Shown one piece after another: positions 1 to 11,050 of a stretch of 64,000 bases of DNA. Position 1 is the stretch's first letter; each line of letters opens with the position of its first letter. Position numbers and translations under genes: made by a program. The notes beneath the pieces were generated by a model. That model saw only the letters and a program-made list of their open reading frames with translations. It searched no databases and was not told the origin of the DNA. This DNA comes from Amoebophrya sp. A120 (Eukaryota > Sar > Dinophyceae > Syndiniales > Amoebophryaceae): the NCBI GenBank assembly GCA_905178155.1, contig CAJINV010000002.1, forward strand, positions 1,277,809 through 1,341,808, read 5' to 3'.

Positions 1-276
1 TAATCTAGTATCGCCCCGCGAAGTCAGGGTTGATTCAGGATAGCTGTGTCAAGCTGACGGGAGAGAGCGGAAGATTGATTCATATAGTTAGAAGAATGGA
101 AAATTTATCATCTTCATGATGCGAGCCGTCTAGCACGAATCGGAATAAACAACAAGTTGAAATCCAAATCCGCCAATACAGCAGAAGATAAATAAAGCGA
201 CCATGGATCGCGGCGCTGCTTCTGTACCTTCCCCTTTCAATCATCCAGAGAAGCTCGCTTGAGCTTAGGGGGAAAT
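1..276. other. left edge, no gene seen
   Basis: This stretch lies downstream of the minus-strand gene that ends at 277. I see no convincing coding frame, RNA gene or introner terminus in it. It is probably 3' flank or the start of the next intergenic region. Confidence 0.5.
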
Positions 277-1701
277 CTACAATAGTTCGGCGTTAATTTC
301 ACCAAGCTTTTTTTGCAGCGTATTCGCAATCCTGGCCTCCTCGGCTTCAGCTGTGGCGTGAATTGTGGCTTGCGCGGTTTGAAGATCTGCCTGAATCGTG
401 GCAAGCTCGGTCTTATCAAATGTAAAAGTGTCTGGGTCTGGAAGGTCGTTGGAGCTTGTGATGCTAACTCTGGACTCTAAAAAAATCTGTATTGCATGAT
501 GATCAGCAAGAAGAGCCTAGTTTGTGCAGCTAAGGGGGGAGGGCATTTGTCATGCGGATTGGGCATCAGGCAGCCCTGTAAAAATGAAAATCTGCGAAGA
601 TGCTAAGTCATGCATTGCAGACATCCTGGGCACACATGCAAAACAAGCATGATAAGCCTGGCAAAATTCCAGACCCAGACATTTTTGCATTTGATAGGTC
701 TCAAGCTCGGCGTCAATCTTGGCAATCTCCGTGCGTAGCGTACGGTCAATACTGGGAAGCTCCGCCCTCAGCCGAGTGTCGATCTCGGCAAGCTCGGCTC
801 GAAGTCCTTCATCCTCGCACGCTTCCGAGCTCGGTTTGACCGGGTTATCAACTGTAAAAATGTCTGGGTCTGGAAGAATGCAACTTGTCATGCTAAATCT
901 GAATCATGTAAAAATCTGTGTTGCATGATTACCAAAAGCTGTCCACTTTTGACCTAGTCGAGAGGCAGTTTCTCATGCAGGATAGGCATGATAGAACTCT
1001 CACAGAATCTGTCATGCTCTGTCCTACATGCCAGACCTCATTGGTCATGTAAAATCTGCATGACAAGTCTGGCATTCTTCCAGACCCAGACATTTTTACA
1101 GTTGATACGGGTTCCTCCCCAACAATTCCGCGATCGCATCGTTGCCCTGGGTTTGACACAGTTCCTCAGTCCACCTCATCAGCTTCCGATGCCGTTCCAC
1201 TGGAGTCGCGTTCATGATCTCGTCCCGCGCAGATACGCGTTGCTGCGCGGACTGCCTCTCCTTAGCGGCTCTTTTCTCGGCGTCATGTTTGTCCGAATCG
1301 GCTTGTTTCTTGGCGTCGCGCTTGTCCGAATCGGCTTGTTTCTTGGCGTCGCGCTCGGCCGACGCGGCTGTCTTCTCGGCATCACTCAGGCCTTTCTTCA
1401 AATCCTTCAGACGCTCTTGCTCGGCTGCCTTCGCTAATTTTTCGGCCTCCTTGACAGCATCCAAGCGTTCTTTTTCGGCCGCCTTCGCCGTTTTTTCGGC
1501 CTCCTTGACAGCATTCAAGCGTTCTTTTTCGGCCTCTCTCGCGGCCCTACTGGCCTGTCTCGCGGCTTCGCCACGATCGGCCGTGAACTGCAGTGCATGA
1601 ACCACGCCTGGCGCAGTTGCCGCGAGGGAACTAAACAGGACACTAATGCACGCCGCACCTGCGGTCAGAGACATTTTCATGGTCGTGGATCCGATTTTCA
1701 T
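277..1701 (-). CDS. secreted coiled-coil protein, copy 1 (3 exons)
   Basis: The exons are 1701-1108, 840-697 and 408-277, summing to 870 nt (289 aa). I chose the ATG at 1701 because the paralogue at 4104 starts at the same MKIGSTT; an in-frame GTG lies nine bases further out. Residues 1-35 form a likely signal peptide with a hydrophobic core (ACISVLFSSLAATAPG). The next ~150 residues are a highly charged Ala/Glu/Lys/Asp coiled coil with degenerate repeats such as EAEKERLNAVKEAEK and DSDKHDAEK. A conserved block (VERHRKLMRWTEELCQTQG) precedes the first introner. Exons 2 and 3 continue the coiled coil (ELAEIDTRLRAELPSIDRTL). Removing each introner with one 5-bp repeat copy joins codons in phase 0. 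I recognise no family. Export and a structural or effector role are inferences. Confidence 0.85.
414..696. mobile_element. introner, family 1 (283 bp)
   Basis: The element has TAT...ATA inverted ends with the core ATGTCTGGGTCTGG (here AGTGTCTGGG on one side). The plus-strand target duplication is GGTCT at 409-413 and 697-701. Its removal joins GAG-ACC to GAG-CTT in frame in the coiled-coil gene. Confidence 0.92.
846..1107. mobile_element. introner, family 1 (262 bp)
   Basis: The ends are TATCAACTGT and ACAGTTGATA with the family 1 core. The target duplication CGGGT lies at 841-845 and 1108-1112. The same insertion site is occupied in the paralogue at 3329-3579, so this insertion predates that gene duplication. 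Confidence 0.94.
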
Positions 1702-1962
1702 CTTTTCCACTCGTTTTCAAACGAAACACAAATAAGTATGTTGCAATGTAAAATCAATATCAAAACACAAATAATAAATATAGAAAAATTCTTAGTTCTG
1801 CTTGGGAAAGTCGAAGTCGAAGTTTGTTTTTCTTTTTGTACACCAGCTGTAGTTCGCTAGAACTCTTTTAGTTCTTCGCTGTAAAAAAACTTTAAAAATC
1901 CACTTCTGTCGTCACGATGATGAAGGAAAATTCAGTTCCAGAAGATCCAGTTGCCAAAAAAC

Positions 1963-2247
1963 TATCCTATGTAAAAACGTCCCCACCCCATAGCTGTTAT
2001 GCAAATCTGCATGCCCAAAATGGTTCTCATGCGAAACCCCATGAAAAGCTTTTCCTGGTCGTGTTTTGGCATTTGTAGTGCTCCAATCAACACAATAAGC
2101 TAGACTTGTGATGCTACTGGACGACGTGAACAACATTGCACTACGTGGCCAAATTTGTCATGCGCGACAACCTAAGGTTGTTGATTTGTCTAGCAGATTT
2201 CCAACCTTGTTGACTATGGGGTGGGGGTGCTTTTCCTTCTCAGGATA
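1963..2247. mobile_element. introner-type element, family 3, in gene flank (285 bp)
   Basis: The ends are TATCCTATGT and CTCAGGATA with the core AAAAACGTCCCCACCCC, and the target duplication is AAAAC (1958-1962 and 2248-2252). The paralogous 5' flank at about 4345-4375 lacks the element, giving an empty-site comparison. It lies 260 bp upstream of the start at 1701, so it may be a 5'-UTR intron or a plain insertion. Confidence 0.85.
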
Positions 2248-3150
2248 AAAACCGAGTGCGATCTCCTTACTCCCATGCTAATCCAGATCCTCAACATTTG
2301 CAGCAGCATTATAAGATTTCAGCTGCTTTGATGTTCCTTGATGGTTGATCTCCCATTGCTCCTGCTGTCGTGGTGCCCTCACATCATCATGATCTACTGG
2401 TCGTTGTCTAGGAGCTAGACAACGACCAAGGAACAGGAGGCTGAGCGAAGACAGACACAGCCTGCATGCTGACCTGCGTGATGATCTTTTCTCGTGCAGC
2501 AGTAAGTAGTAGTACAAGTAGTAGTGATTCCCAGCATCAAGGGGAGAGAAGGGGGGAAGAACATCGGAGCATGTGTGTCGTCCCATCCTGAGGGAACTAC
2601 GGGCGTCTTGGACTAGCGCGGCAGCGGTAAAAATCTAAACTCCGTGCAGTTCCGGGTGGTAGCATGAAGATCTTCAATGCGTTTTTCGCTTCTAGTAGGG
2701 TTGTGTAGTTGATTCATTCTACTAAAGTTTTTCGATGCAGCGCAGGAGCAACGACAGCTACAAGCTCAGCTGTCGGTGGTGCGCAACATCGCGCATCCTG
2801 GTGCTCTCACCATGCAACGAGGAGCTTCAGCAATTTTTGTTCCACCTTTTTCTTTGAATCTTCAGAAGCCTTCATCCTCCTTTATCTTTTGGTCGTGGAG
2901 TACAAAAAATAACCGCCAACAGTATAAACAGTTTATTTCAGGCCAAAAATGGAGAAGATTATATCAGCAGAGCTATTAACTCGCAACGGCGGCGAGCAGA
3001 GAGATGACTGCTTAAAACTTGATGCACATTGTAACTCTAATCTTTGATGTACTAGAGGTTGGTTGCTTGGCTATAATAAATTTGTCAAGCCCTCTTCAGG
3101 TACTCTTTGTCTATCGCGTAGAAAGGAGCACTGAAGAATGGGCGGGACGA

Positions 3151-3272
3151 TATGGATTGCAAATATCAATATGTCTGGGTCTGGAAGGTTGCAAGCCTTG
3201 TCATGCAGGTTTTCCATGACCTCCTCTGGCATACAGAACCTAGCATGACAGATTTCTCGTCTCTCCTCTGGC
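3151..3272. mobile_element. truncated family 1 introner
   Basis: Only one terminus is intact (TATGGATTGC at 3151, then a disturbed copy of the ATGTCTGGGTCTGG core). The other half is missing and the body runs into the shortened last exon of the gene ending at 3273. This looks like a deletion that fused exon and introner. Confidence 0.7.
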
Positions 3273-4104
3273 CTAGGAAGGACTACCAAGTCCTTCCTCG
3301 CACGCTTCCGAGCTCGGTTTGAGCGGGTTATGGATTGCAAAAATGTCTGGGTCTGGAAACTTGTAATGCTAAAAGTGAATGATAGACGCAGTGCAATACG
3401 CAGCTATGCATGACAAATTTTTTGGCTGCCATGTCTTACGTATTCCGCATGGCAAACTGCGTTTTTGCATGACAGGTGAGAGGGCCTTTTCGTGCCTATG
3501 CAACACAGATTCTCGAGTCATGCCAGACAAGCATGACAAACTTGCATTCTTCCAGACCCAGACATTTTTACATTTGATACGGGTTCCTCGCCAAGAATTC
3601 CGCGATCGCATCGTTGCCCTGGGTTTGACACAGTTCCTCAGTCCACCTCATCAGCTTCCGATGCCGTTCCACTGCAGTCGCTGTCGCGTTCGTCTCGTCC
3701 CGCTCAGATAGTACGCGTTGCTGCGCGGACTGCCTCTCCTCAGCGGCTCTTTTCTCGGCGTCATGTTTGTCCGACTTGGCTTTCTGCTCGGCCTCGTGCT
3801 TGTCCGACGTGGCATTTTGCTCGGCGTCGCGCTTTTTCGACGTGGCTGTCTTCTCGGCATCATTCAGGCCTTCCTTTAACTCCTTCAGACGCTCCTCCTC
3901 GGCCTCTCTCGCGGCTCTACGGGCCTCCTTCGCGGCTTCATGGGCCTCTCTCGCAGCTTCGCCACGATCGGCCGTCAACTGCACCGCATGAACCACAACG
4001 CCCGGCGCAGGAGTTGCCGCGAGAGAACTAAACAGGAAACTAATGCACGCCGGAGCTGCGGCCAGAGACATTTTCAACATGGTCGTGGTGGATCCGATTT
4101 TCAT
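3273..4104 (-). CDS. secreted coiled-coil protein, copy 2, shortened (2 exons)
   Basis: The exons are 4104-3580 and 3323-3273, summing to 576 nt (191 aa). It is a paralogue of 277-1701 with the same MKIGSTT start, likely signal peptide, charged repeats and VERHRKLMRWTEELCQTQG block. The introner sits at the homologous position. Exon 2 follows copy 1 for about ten codons (LKPSSEACEE) and then stops at TAG 3273 after a small GGACT/AGTCC palindrome. The remaining coiled coil of copy 1 is absent and a half introner lies immediately downstream. It may be a functional shorter isoform or a decaying copy; the open frame over exon 1 favours function. Confidence 0.78.
3329..3579. mobile_element. introner, family 1 (251 bp)
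   Basis: One end reads TATGGATTGC and the other TATCAAATGT (complement), with the shared family 1 core, so the first eight bases differ between the two termini. The target duplication CGGGT lies at 3324-3328 and 3580-3584. Removal joins AAC-CCG to CTC-AAA. Confidence 0.93.
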
Positions 4105-6140
4105 CTTATTTTCCGCCGGTTTTCAAAAACAGTAACAGATATGTTGCAATGCCAATGTAATAAAATCAAAACACCAATAAAAATATAGAAAACTTTCTTA
4201 GTTCTGCTTGGGAAAGTCGAAGTCGGAGTTTGTTCTTCTTTTTGATGTTCTCCAGCTGTAGTTACTCGCTAGAACTCTTTTGGTTCTTCGCTGTTGTAAA
4301 ACTTTAAAAATCCATGGAGGAAAATATAAAGAATTCAGCTCCAGAAGATCCAGTTCTTGCCGAAAATAAACCGATTGCGATCTACTTACTTCCATGCTGA
4401 TCCTCCAGATCCTCATTTGCAGCAGCATGTAAGACAAAAGATCAAGATTTTTGCTTTGACGCTCCTCGATTGTTTGAATTTGAATTTGTTGGTCTCCCCT
4501 TGGCATTGCTCCTGTCGTGGTGCCCTCACAAGATCGTGATCGTGCCTCGGTTTACTTTCCGAAACCGAATCCGAGTCTCACGTAAAATATAAAATTGGTG
4601 ATGATGTTAAATCTAGACCGAAAGTACATCCACATACGAAGAACAAGAACGACGAAAGAGAGAGAGATGGGGGGAAAATAAAAAATCAACCGGGTGCTCG
4701 CTTCTTTAGGCGAGCGAGTGACTGTTGTACGTGCTAATTGAGTTCCTGAGAGTAAGTGGCAGGCAAGCTGTGTTTCAACAATTTGCCACCAGAACTTGAC
4801 TAAAAAACACCCGTTTTGATGTCGAACAGCCAAGACTGGGGAGTTGCCTCGGAAAAATTGCACCGGGATGCTCTTAGTCCTTGGCTTCAGGCGGGACTTG
4901 CACTACCTCCTCATCCGTGCTAGTCCTACCAACCTCCGCGCAGCCACGAGGTCCAAAACAAGCCGCCTCTGCTTGCCCTTCCTCGTGTCCAACAGGCTCC
5001 TCAAAGCTGGCAGGTCCTAAGAGAGCCTCCTCTGCTCTCCCTTCCTGTCAACACCGCCGCAGCCGAGGCTTTAGCGATGGCACGCAAACGCCACCGGGAA
5101 ACACTGGAAAACACGAAGTTACACCCAGCATCGCCCAGTTGCCTTGCCCCTAAACCCTTTACCCTACCCTGAAACCCTTGCCCCCCCCCGACCGAGATTT
5201 TTAATAAAAAAAAACCCAAAAGCTATTGACCCTTTTTCCCTGCTCTCCCCCCCCAAATGATTTCCCTTAGCCGGCTCCAGAGCACAGAGCGGTTAGGGCA
5301 GAGATTGTTGTGATTCTGTAGGAGGAAAAGCGCTAATCTAATCTACTTGCGTCTGTCGAATATCTTTATCTTAGATGCTGACGAAGTGCATCTCTCAGCG
5401 ATAAAGTTGAAGGTTTTGAAGCATGCAAATGGCCTTTTTTGCATCTCTCAGCGATAAAGAAAAACTATAGCTTTTCTATCTCTCAAGCGAAAGCAAAGAT
5501 TTATATCGTGCTACTACGCTTGCGCGGTTCACACGACAGAATTCTTGCTTGCGCGGAACACAAGGCAAAAATCAATTCGGGCTTTCAAAATTCAAAAAAC
5601 AAGCAAGAAATCAAACCACGGAAAATAAAAAATCAAAAAGTAGCGGATCTTCCTTGTCACACTCAAACACGCCGCGAACTCTACCTTAGCGTTCTGACTT
5701 CTAGCAGGCGGTGGTGTATCCACCCTTCACGACCATGCGACGTTGAGCTCCGGCGGCTTATTAAGCTTATTTTGCTCTACCTTATTTGTCTTTGAATCTT
5801 CAGCAGCCTTCCTCCTTTTGGTCCTCGTGGAGTACAAAAAATAACCGTCAACAGTAACTGTTCACTTCAGGCCAAAAATAAATGGTGAAGATTATGTCAC
5901 CAGAGCTACTAACTCGCATCGGACTCCTTTGAAATTTGCATAACTGTAATTATTTTTGATTTTGTACGTAGTCGGTTGCTTGGTTATAATAACGTTGTAG
6001 TCAACCCCTCAATTACTCTTTGTCTATCGCGTAGTAGAAAGGAGCACTGTAGAGTGAGCAGGACTCGACGTAACCATACAACAACTTCAGGCGGCTGGCT
6101 GGAGCAGCAGCCCGCCGCTGCAGTAACTCAAAGTCCTCAA
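4105..6140. other. intergenic, repeats and telomere-like tract
   Basis: The block contains the 5' flank of the 4104 gene, a segment at 4690-4860 (GGGTGCTCGCTTCT, TTAGGCGAGCGA) that recurs at 34170-34340, and a C-rich tract at 5149-5190 with CCCTAAACCC and ACCCTACCCT words resembling degenerate telomeric repeat. Positions 5740-6060 resemble 2820-3130. No supported gene. Confidence 0.5.
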
Positions 6141-6917
6141 TTATGGGGTTGGCCGACCACGGTGCACCGGCTGTACATGTTGACGAGAAGCAGAGGCCCG
6201 ACGACGCTCGCCCGGTTGTAGTAGCTCACGACCGAAACCTCCAACGGGCGGAGGCTGTTCGGGGATGCCGAGTATATCCCGCAGCTCCCGGCTTGCCCTC
6301 GCGTTCCTCGCCTGCTCTTCCTCACCGCGTCCCTCGTTATAACGCAGCTGGTTGGTAGTTGGTCCCGGTGCCGTCCTCACGGCTCCAGTATTCTGTGGTG
6401 CCGGTGCCGCACGATCGCCATGGTTGTGGAGGTACTGGGCGCGGTGTTGATGCTGGCGTCTTTCCGGTTGTACCACAGGGGCGGCCCCTTGCTGTTCTCC
6501 TCGTCCCGGTGGTTCTTGCGCATCATCTACAACAACAGCGCCTGCCTCTCCCCCGTAGTTTTCACCTACTTCATCCACACGAGCCGCAGTAGCAGCCATG
6601 CGCCCCTGCTCCTGCAGCTCCTGCAAATGCCGTTGCGCTTGTGTTTGCAATGCCCCAACATTGTTGGCGACTACGGTTCCACCTCCAGAGCCCAACCCGA
6701 GACGGCCGCTTCTGGGTCCTTCTTCCAAAACGCGAGGAAGTCTATCTCCTTCCAATATCGCTTCTGGGCTGACGCGGGTCAGACTCAGCTTTAGCGCGTG
6801 AACCGCGAATGTGGTGTTCGGTGTGCTGGGAAAAATACTGTAAAAATTGTCAGGCACAAGGGCTGCGAAGAGAAGCTTGAATCCAAGCAGGACGAGGCGT
6901 TGCTGTATCATTTTCAA
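6141..6917 (-). CDS. probable secreted protein, QQRLVL family copy A
   Basis: This is a single-exon frame of 258 aa starting at ATG 6917. The N-terminus (MKMIQQRLVLLGFKLLFAAL) is a likely signal peptide. It is followed by FPSTPNTT and VHALKLSLTRVSPE, which are conserved in the copies at 9396 and 13602. The middle is rich in Gln, Ala, Gly and Arg (LQTQAQRHLQELQEQGRMAA). A short segment, AQYLHNH, matches AHYLHNH of the 13602 copy. That copy has an introner at this point and this gene does not. There is no recognisable catalytic domain; function is unknown. The local base composition is more GC-rich than the flanks, consistent with coding. Confidence 0.75.
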   Translation of the reverse strand: MKMIQQRLVLLGFKLLFAALVPDNFYSIFPSTPNTTFAVHALKLSLTRVSPEAILEGDRLPRVLEEGPRSGRLGLGSGGGTVVANNVGALQTQAQRHLQELQEQGRMAATAARVDEVGENYGGEAGAVVVDDAQEPPGRGEQQGAAPVVQPERRQHQHRAQYLHNHGDRAAPAPQNTGAVRTAPGPTTNQLRYNEGRGEEEQARNARASRELRDILGIPEQPPPVGGFGRELLQPGERRRASASRQHVQPVHRGRPTP

Positions 6918-8892
6918 TGTTTATGTTAGTTTAAAGATTTTGAGTTTGACAAGGACAAAGAACTTCTATAGGGCGTTGGGTTGTGAAGTAAAAATATGCG
7001 AGAGCGAGAATTGAAAAATAATACTAGTAGCAGGCGTACGAGTACGTGGGGAAGTGTACTAGAAGAAGAGTTTCGCTTCAAAATGTAGGTCGTGAAATCA
7101 AGAAAGTTCGCTTCGTAACCGATAGTCAAAGCACTGGAAATAAAGCTCGAGAAGATGAAGAAGGCGACCAGTAGTAAATCAAAATGAAAATACAGTTGTG
7201 CTGCTTAGTCTCCATAAAGCTGCTTCTAGTTCTAACGAGGCGACAATTTTCTTTCGGTTATCACATGAAGCCGGACACGAGATTTAGATTTTTCACCGAG
7301 CTTGTTATTGATCATGATCTTTGCTTCCGCATAACTACAAAAATGTCTTCACGACCGAACGCATGTGCGGCGAGCCGCGATTCTTATTCTTATGGGTGAC
7401 CGAAATTTTCATTTACTGATACCAGGTTTTACGACCAAGTTTACCTCGGGTTGATCGACAGGCTTGCGCCTGACAGATCCTCGTCAATTCCAATTGCTTC
7501 AGAGAAACATCGAGTCTTGTGAACCGACCTTTTTTCGCGATCTTCACGACCGAAAATGCAGGATCGCATTTATTTCTCGAATTCACAGCGGTCGGAGTGC
7601 TACAACTACAGGTCGTGCTCTCAATGAATCTTTTCATTCGCATCCAGACGTGACGCGATGATCGTCCTGATCTTGATTTGCGACGTTGTCCACCAGCTCT
7701 AGATATCCACGCCTTACTACACGCGAGCTGTAGTATCTATACGAATACCAGACGTCTAGCTGCTTTGATGTTCCTTGATTCTTGTTGATGATCTCCCATT
7801 GCTCCTGTCGTGGCGCCCTCACATCATCATGATCGTGGCTCGATTTACTTTCCGTAAATTTTTTCGAAATGGAGACACGACTTGAACACGAGTTCATTGA
7901 AGGCCGCAATTAGGTCTAGGTGCGTGTTCCCAGTGCTTTTATTTTCTTTCCCAAAACTAATACGAAGCAACTCTCCAAACAAATCCAACATACTTAATCC
8001 CCCATGGGTAATGCTAGTTTACCCTTTTCATTTCCCGAATAAGCTAACCCGATGATGCGACTTGTAATGCTCCCTATACGATTGCGATTCAGGGAGGTCC
8101 TTGGCGATTCGATTGAAAGTGCGCAAATTTGTTTGTTTGTACGAATGGAAGCGCGGACTTCCACTCGAAGGTTTTGCCTTCTGCTCACGTTCTAGCTCTG
8201 CTCAACACAAACACGAGCGGTTGAGTGACTTTGCACCGAAGCCTGATGGAAAACAAAAAAGGAGGGACGATAAGAGTTAATCAAAAGTGGACTGCTTTTG
8301 GAAAAGTTGCTCGCTACAAAGACAACTGCGAAAAGAGATACTAGAAAAAAAAGACAAATTTGTTGTTGAGGAGTTTTGAACTTGTTGTCGAAAACAAAGC
8401 GAGAGTCTGTTAGTTAATTGATGAGAGGGGAATGGATGTCCTGAGGGGCATCCGGGGTGATGTTTGATCAATGCGCCAAGAAGCAGCAACACCACATCCG
8501 TTCATGTGCCCCTCTCGGCTAGTATCTTGTTGAAGGCTTTCCTTTTATTTTTCTAGCCAATGATCGGGCACGATTCTAACGCAGGTAACCGCGCTAAGAA
8601 ACTGCAGTCGATTCTATCTTTTCTCCTCTTCGCCTCCTATTCGAAAACTCATTCGAAAACTTCATTCGAAAATACTTTTTAGTTATCCAAAACCATGAAA
8701 AACCGTACACGAAGATCAAAAAACCCATCTAAAATCATACACGATTTAATACCGATGAAAGAGCATGCTGAACCATTAAGAATCATGTACACATGCTCCG
8801 GTGGTCGCACACCACCACATCCATATAGGCGCCTCCAATCTGCTCTCTCCGTCGTTCAGGAGGCTGCGCTGCGGAGCAGTATCTGGCCCTTG
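6918..8892. other. intergenic
   Basis: It holds a copy of the conserved upstream block (7750-7860) shared with the flanks at 2290 and 4440, and otherwise AT-rich sequence without a convincing frame. Confidence 0.5.
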
Positions 8893-9396
8893 TTAAGAAA
8901 AGGATGGATGGCCCAGCAGGTGATTCGGACGAAACGTACCGAGCGCAGGTGCTTGACCGCCATCAGCATTCGCTTGCCCAGCACCAGGATTCGCTTGCCC
9001 AACAGGAGCCGGGTTCGCTTGATGCCCAATCGCCCCATCATTTGCTGCCTGATTGGCTTGGCCAACCCCCCCGGGAGCCGGATCATTGTTCGCTGCGCCA
9101 CCACCTCGTCCAGCTGCGGCTGCGGCAGCCATGCGCGCGTCCCTCATCTGCTCTCGCACAGCCCAGACGTTGTTGGCAACTACGGTCGCACCGTTGTTAG
9201 TGGTTCCCCGATTGTACGAGTCGTCGCGGCCCAAGAAGTCAGGATCTCCGGCGCCTGGACTGACACGGGTGAGGCTCAACTTTAGCCCGTGAACGCCGGT
9301 TAATGTGGTTCTCGTCGTCGTGGGATAAATAGGCACCAGAGCTGCGAAGAAAAACTTCGCCGCAAGAAGGACGAGGCGTTGTTGCATCATCTTCAT
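8893..9396 (-). CDS. probable secreted protein, QQRLVL family copy B
   Basis: The frame is 167 aa from ATG 9396. I prefer this start over more distal ones because MKMMQQRLVLL aligns with the starts of the copies at 6917 and 13602. The signal-like segment (KFFFAALVP) is followed by GLKLSLTRVSPG, the family signature. The rest is low complexity: NNGATVVANNV, then Gly/Ala/Asn/Gln-rich GQANQAAN-type repeats. No introner interrupts it. Function is unknown. The relation to copies A and C rests on the first ~60 residues. Confidence 0.72.
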   Translation of the reverse strand: MKMMQQRLVLLAAKFFFAALVPIYPTTTRTTLTGVHGLKLSLTRVSPGAGDPDFLGRDDSYNRGTTNNGATVVANNVWAVREQMRDARMAAAAAAGRGGGAANNDPAPGGVGQANQAANDGAIGHQANPAPVGQANPGAGQANADGGQAPALGTFRPNHLLGHPSFS

Positions 9397-9855
9397 TTTT
9401 GCAGGGGTCTGGATTCTGAGGGTGAGCAGTGTCACAGAACCGAAATCGAGTGACAATATTTAGACAGAAGTTTACAACAAGCAGGATAAGCGATTTATTG
9501 CACAGGACAGGAAATTAAAGTAGGTATAAATGTGTAAGGACTTCGCCACCTCGAGGCTATTTGAGAAATCAGAAGACAGCACGTTACCTGGATGGTCTTA
9601 CCAACCCGAAGCAAAAAGAAAAAGCCACTGTAAATATAGATAGCCCTTCTTACTCGGTTGTAGTACGTTCATCAGAAGAAGCGGCTTATGAGGCGACATG
9701 TGTCGCTCAAGCAACCGAACTGCTATGCTGATCTCCAATCTGCATTTCCACACAAAAATATTTTACTGACCGACTCCGTTAGATGTAGATCGCGCTTTTT
9801 CAATGCGTAGAGACAGAGGCTCGAGGATCATTTTTCTTTGAGCTGATTTTCATTC

Positions 9856-9887
9856 AGCACCACATTTCCACTGATCGTTCTGGTGCT
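9856..9887. repeat. 32-bp dispersed repeat, copy 1 of 5
   Basis: The unit begins AGCACCA and ends TGGTGCT (7-bp inverted ends). It is identical or nearly so at 10774, 11841, 14161 and 15327, each followed by a related TGGACT/TTGACT-AAT tail. Confidence 0.8.
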
Positions 9888-9920
9888 TGTTCTCGTAATG
9901 GAATTAATAAACCGATTCCT

Positions 9921-10045
9921 GCAAAAGTATCGTACTCGTAGGATTGCAATACAAATTAGTTCAGCATGACAAATGGAATCTCTCATGCTGATTTAGCTTG
10001 AAAAAGAAATCTGTGTTGCATGACTGCGATTAGTACGAGTGTGGA
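9921..10045. mobile_element. degenerate family 2 introner
   Basis: It has CTGCAAAAGTATCGTACTCG at one end and internal GCATGACAAA, but the far end stops at TAGTACGAGTGTGG and lacks the AAAAG terminus. No host exon is evident. Confidence 0.65.
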
Positions 10046-10773
10046 TTCGTTCTACTAAAGTTTTTCGATGCAGCGCGGGAGCAACGACAGCTTCGAGATC
10101 AGCTGTCAAGAAGCGCAACATCGCGCATCCTGCCCTCTAGCGGATGCAACTGCTGCCTCATGATTCATTCACTCTTTCATTTGTGTACTATGGGGATTTG
10201 ATTTGAATTTGATTTGAAGATGGTGCAATGACGGTCGCGCAAGTTCATCTTCATCCACACTTCTGATGGCGCAGCGCAAGCACTGCCGCCAGTTCCGCAC
10301 TTCTGATGGTGCGCGTCTGGTGTTGTAGCCATCGTACGTACTGACTTCCGCACTTCTGATGGACATCGTCGTCATCGTGAGGTGTTATATCAAACGGGCT
10401 CGGGGCCTAATTCCATTTCAAACCAACTTCAAACTCATTTCAAACATTTTCGAAATTGCGCTTTTTAGATAAGAGTGAGCGGCCTGCTTGGGCTCTCCGA
10501 AGCCCTCACCGACGGCGCCAAAGGGGCCCGCTTTGGAACGCAGGAGAGCCCAATCTTCAGCCAGCAAACAATTATCCTGCCACACAATTATAGAGTCCTC
10601 CCTAGGCTAAATTGGAACGACATACCGCCACGAATGTCCCCAGTCAAAGAACCCGAATTCCAGTGCCTGCGCCCCCCGCGGCCCTGCGTAAGAAATACAT
10701 AATTCCCCAAAATAGAAACTTCTGCCACCCCTCTTGCATGCCGGATCATTTTTCTTTGAGCTGATTTTCATTC

Positions 10774-10805
10774 AGCACCACATTTCCACTGATCGTTCTG
10801 GTGCT
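10774..10805. repeat. 32-bp dispersed repeat, copy 2 of 5
   Basis: Same unit as 9856-9887. Similarity extends left to about 10742, shared with 9830-9855. Confidence 0.8.
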
Positions 10806-10865
10806 TCTTCTCATGGACTCAATATAACCTAAAGGAAGGCCCCTAAAAGTGTAATGACGCTTTTG

Positions 10866-10957
10866 TGTGCAGTCCAGATCTAGTTCATGCAGAAACAAGA
10901 CAGATGCGTGACAGGTCTGGGACTCTTCCAGACCGAAGCATATTTGCACTGGATACC
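10866..10957. mobile_element. half family 1 introner
   Basis: Only one end is present: TCTTCCAGACC, a diverged core, then TTTGCACTGGATA. The opposite terminus is missing. Confidence 0.6.
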
Positions 10958-11050
10958 GTGCCGCGACCCCACCACCCATCATTGCTTTCTCGAACGAATC
11001 TTCCCGGCTGGGCGAGCTGCGTCGGAGTGGGGAATCTCCATCATGATCAT

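Larger units (their letters stand above)
1702..3272. other. intergenic, duplicated flanks
   Basis: Positions 1730-1920 closely match 4130-4320, the 5' flank of the next paralogue. A block near 2290-2400 (CATTGCTCCTG, GTGCCCTCACATCATCATGA) recurs near 4440-4560 and 7750-7860, always upstream of a minus-strand secreted-protein gene. Positions 2710-3130 resemble 5740-6060 and 10050-10140. No coding sequence is supported apart from the introner insertions listed separately. Confidence 0.6.
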
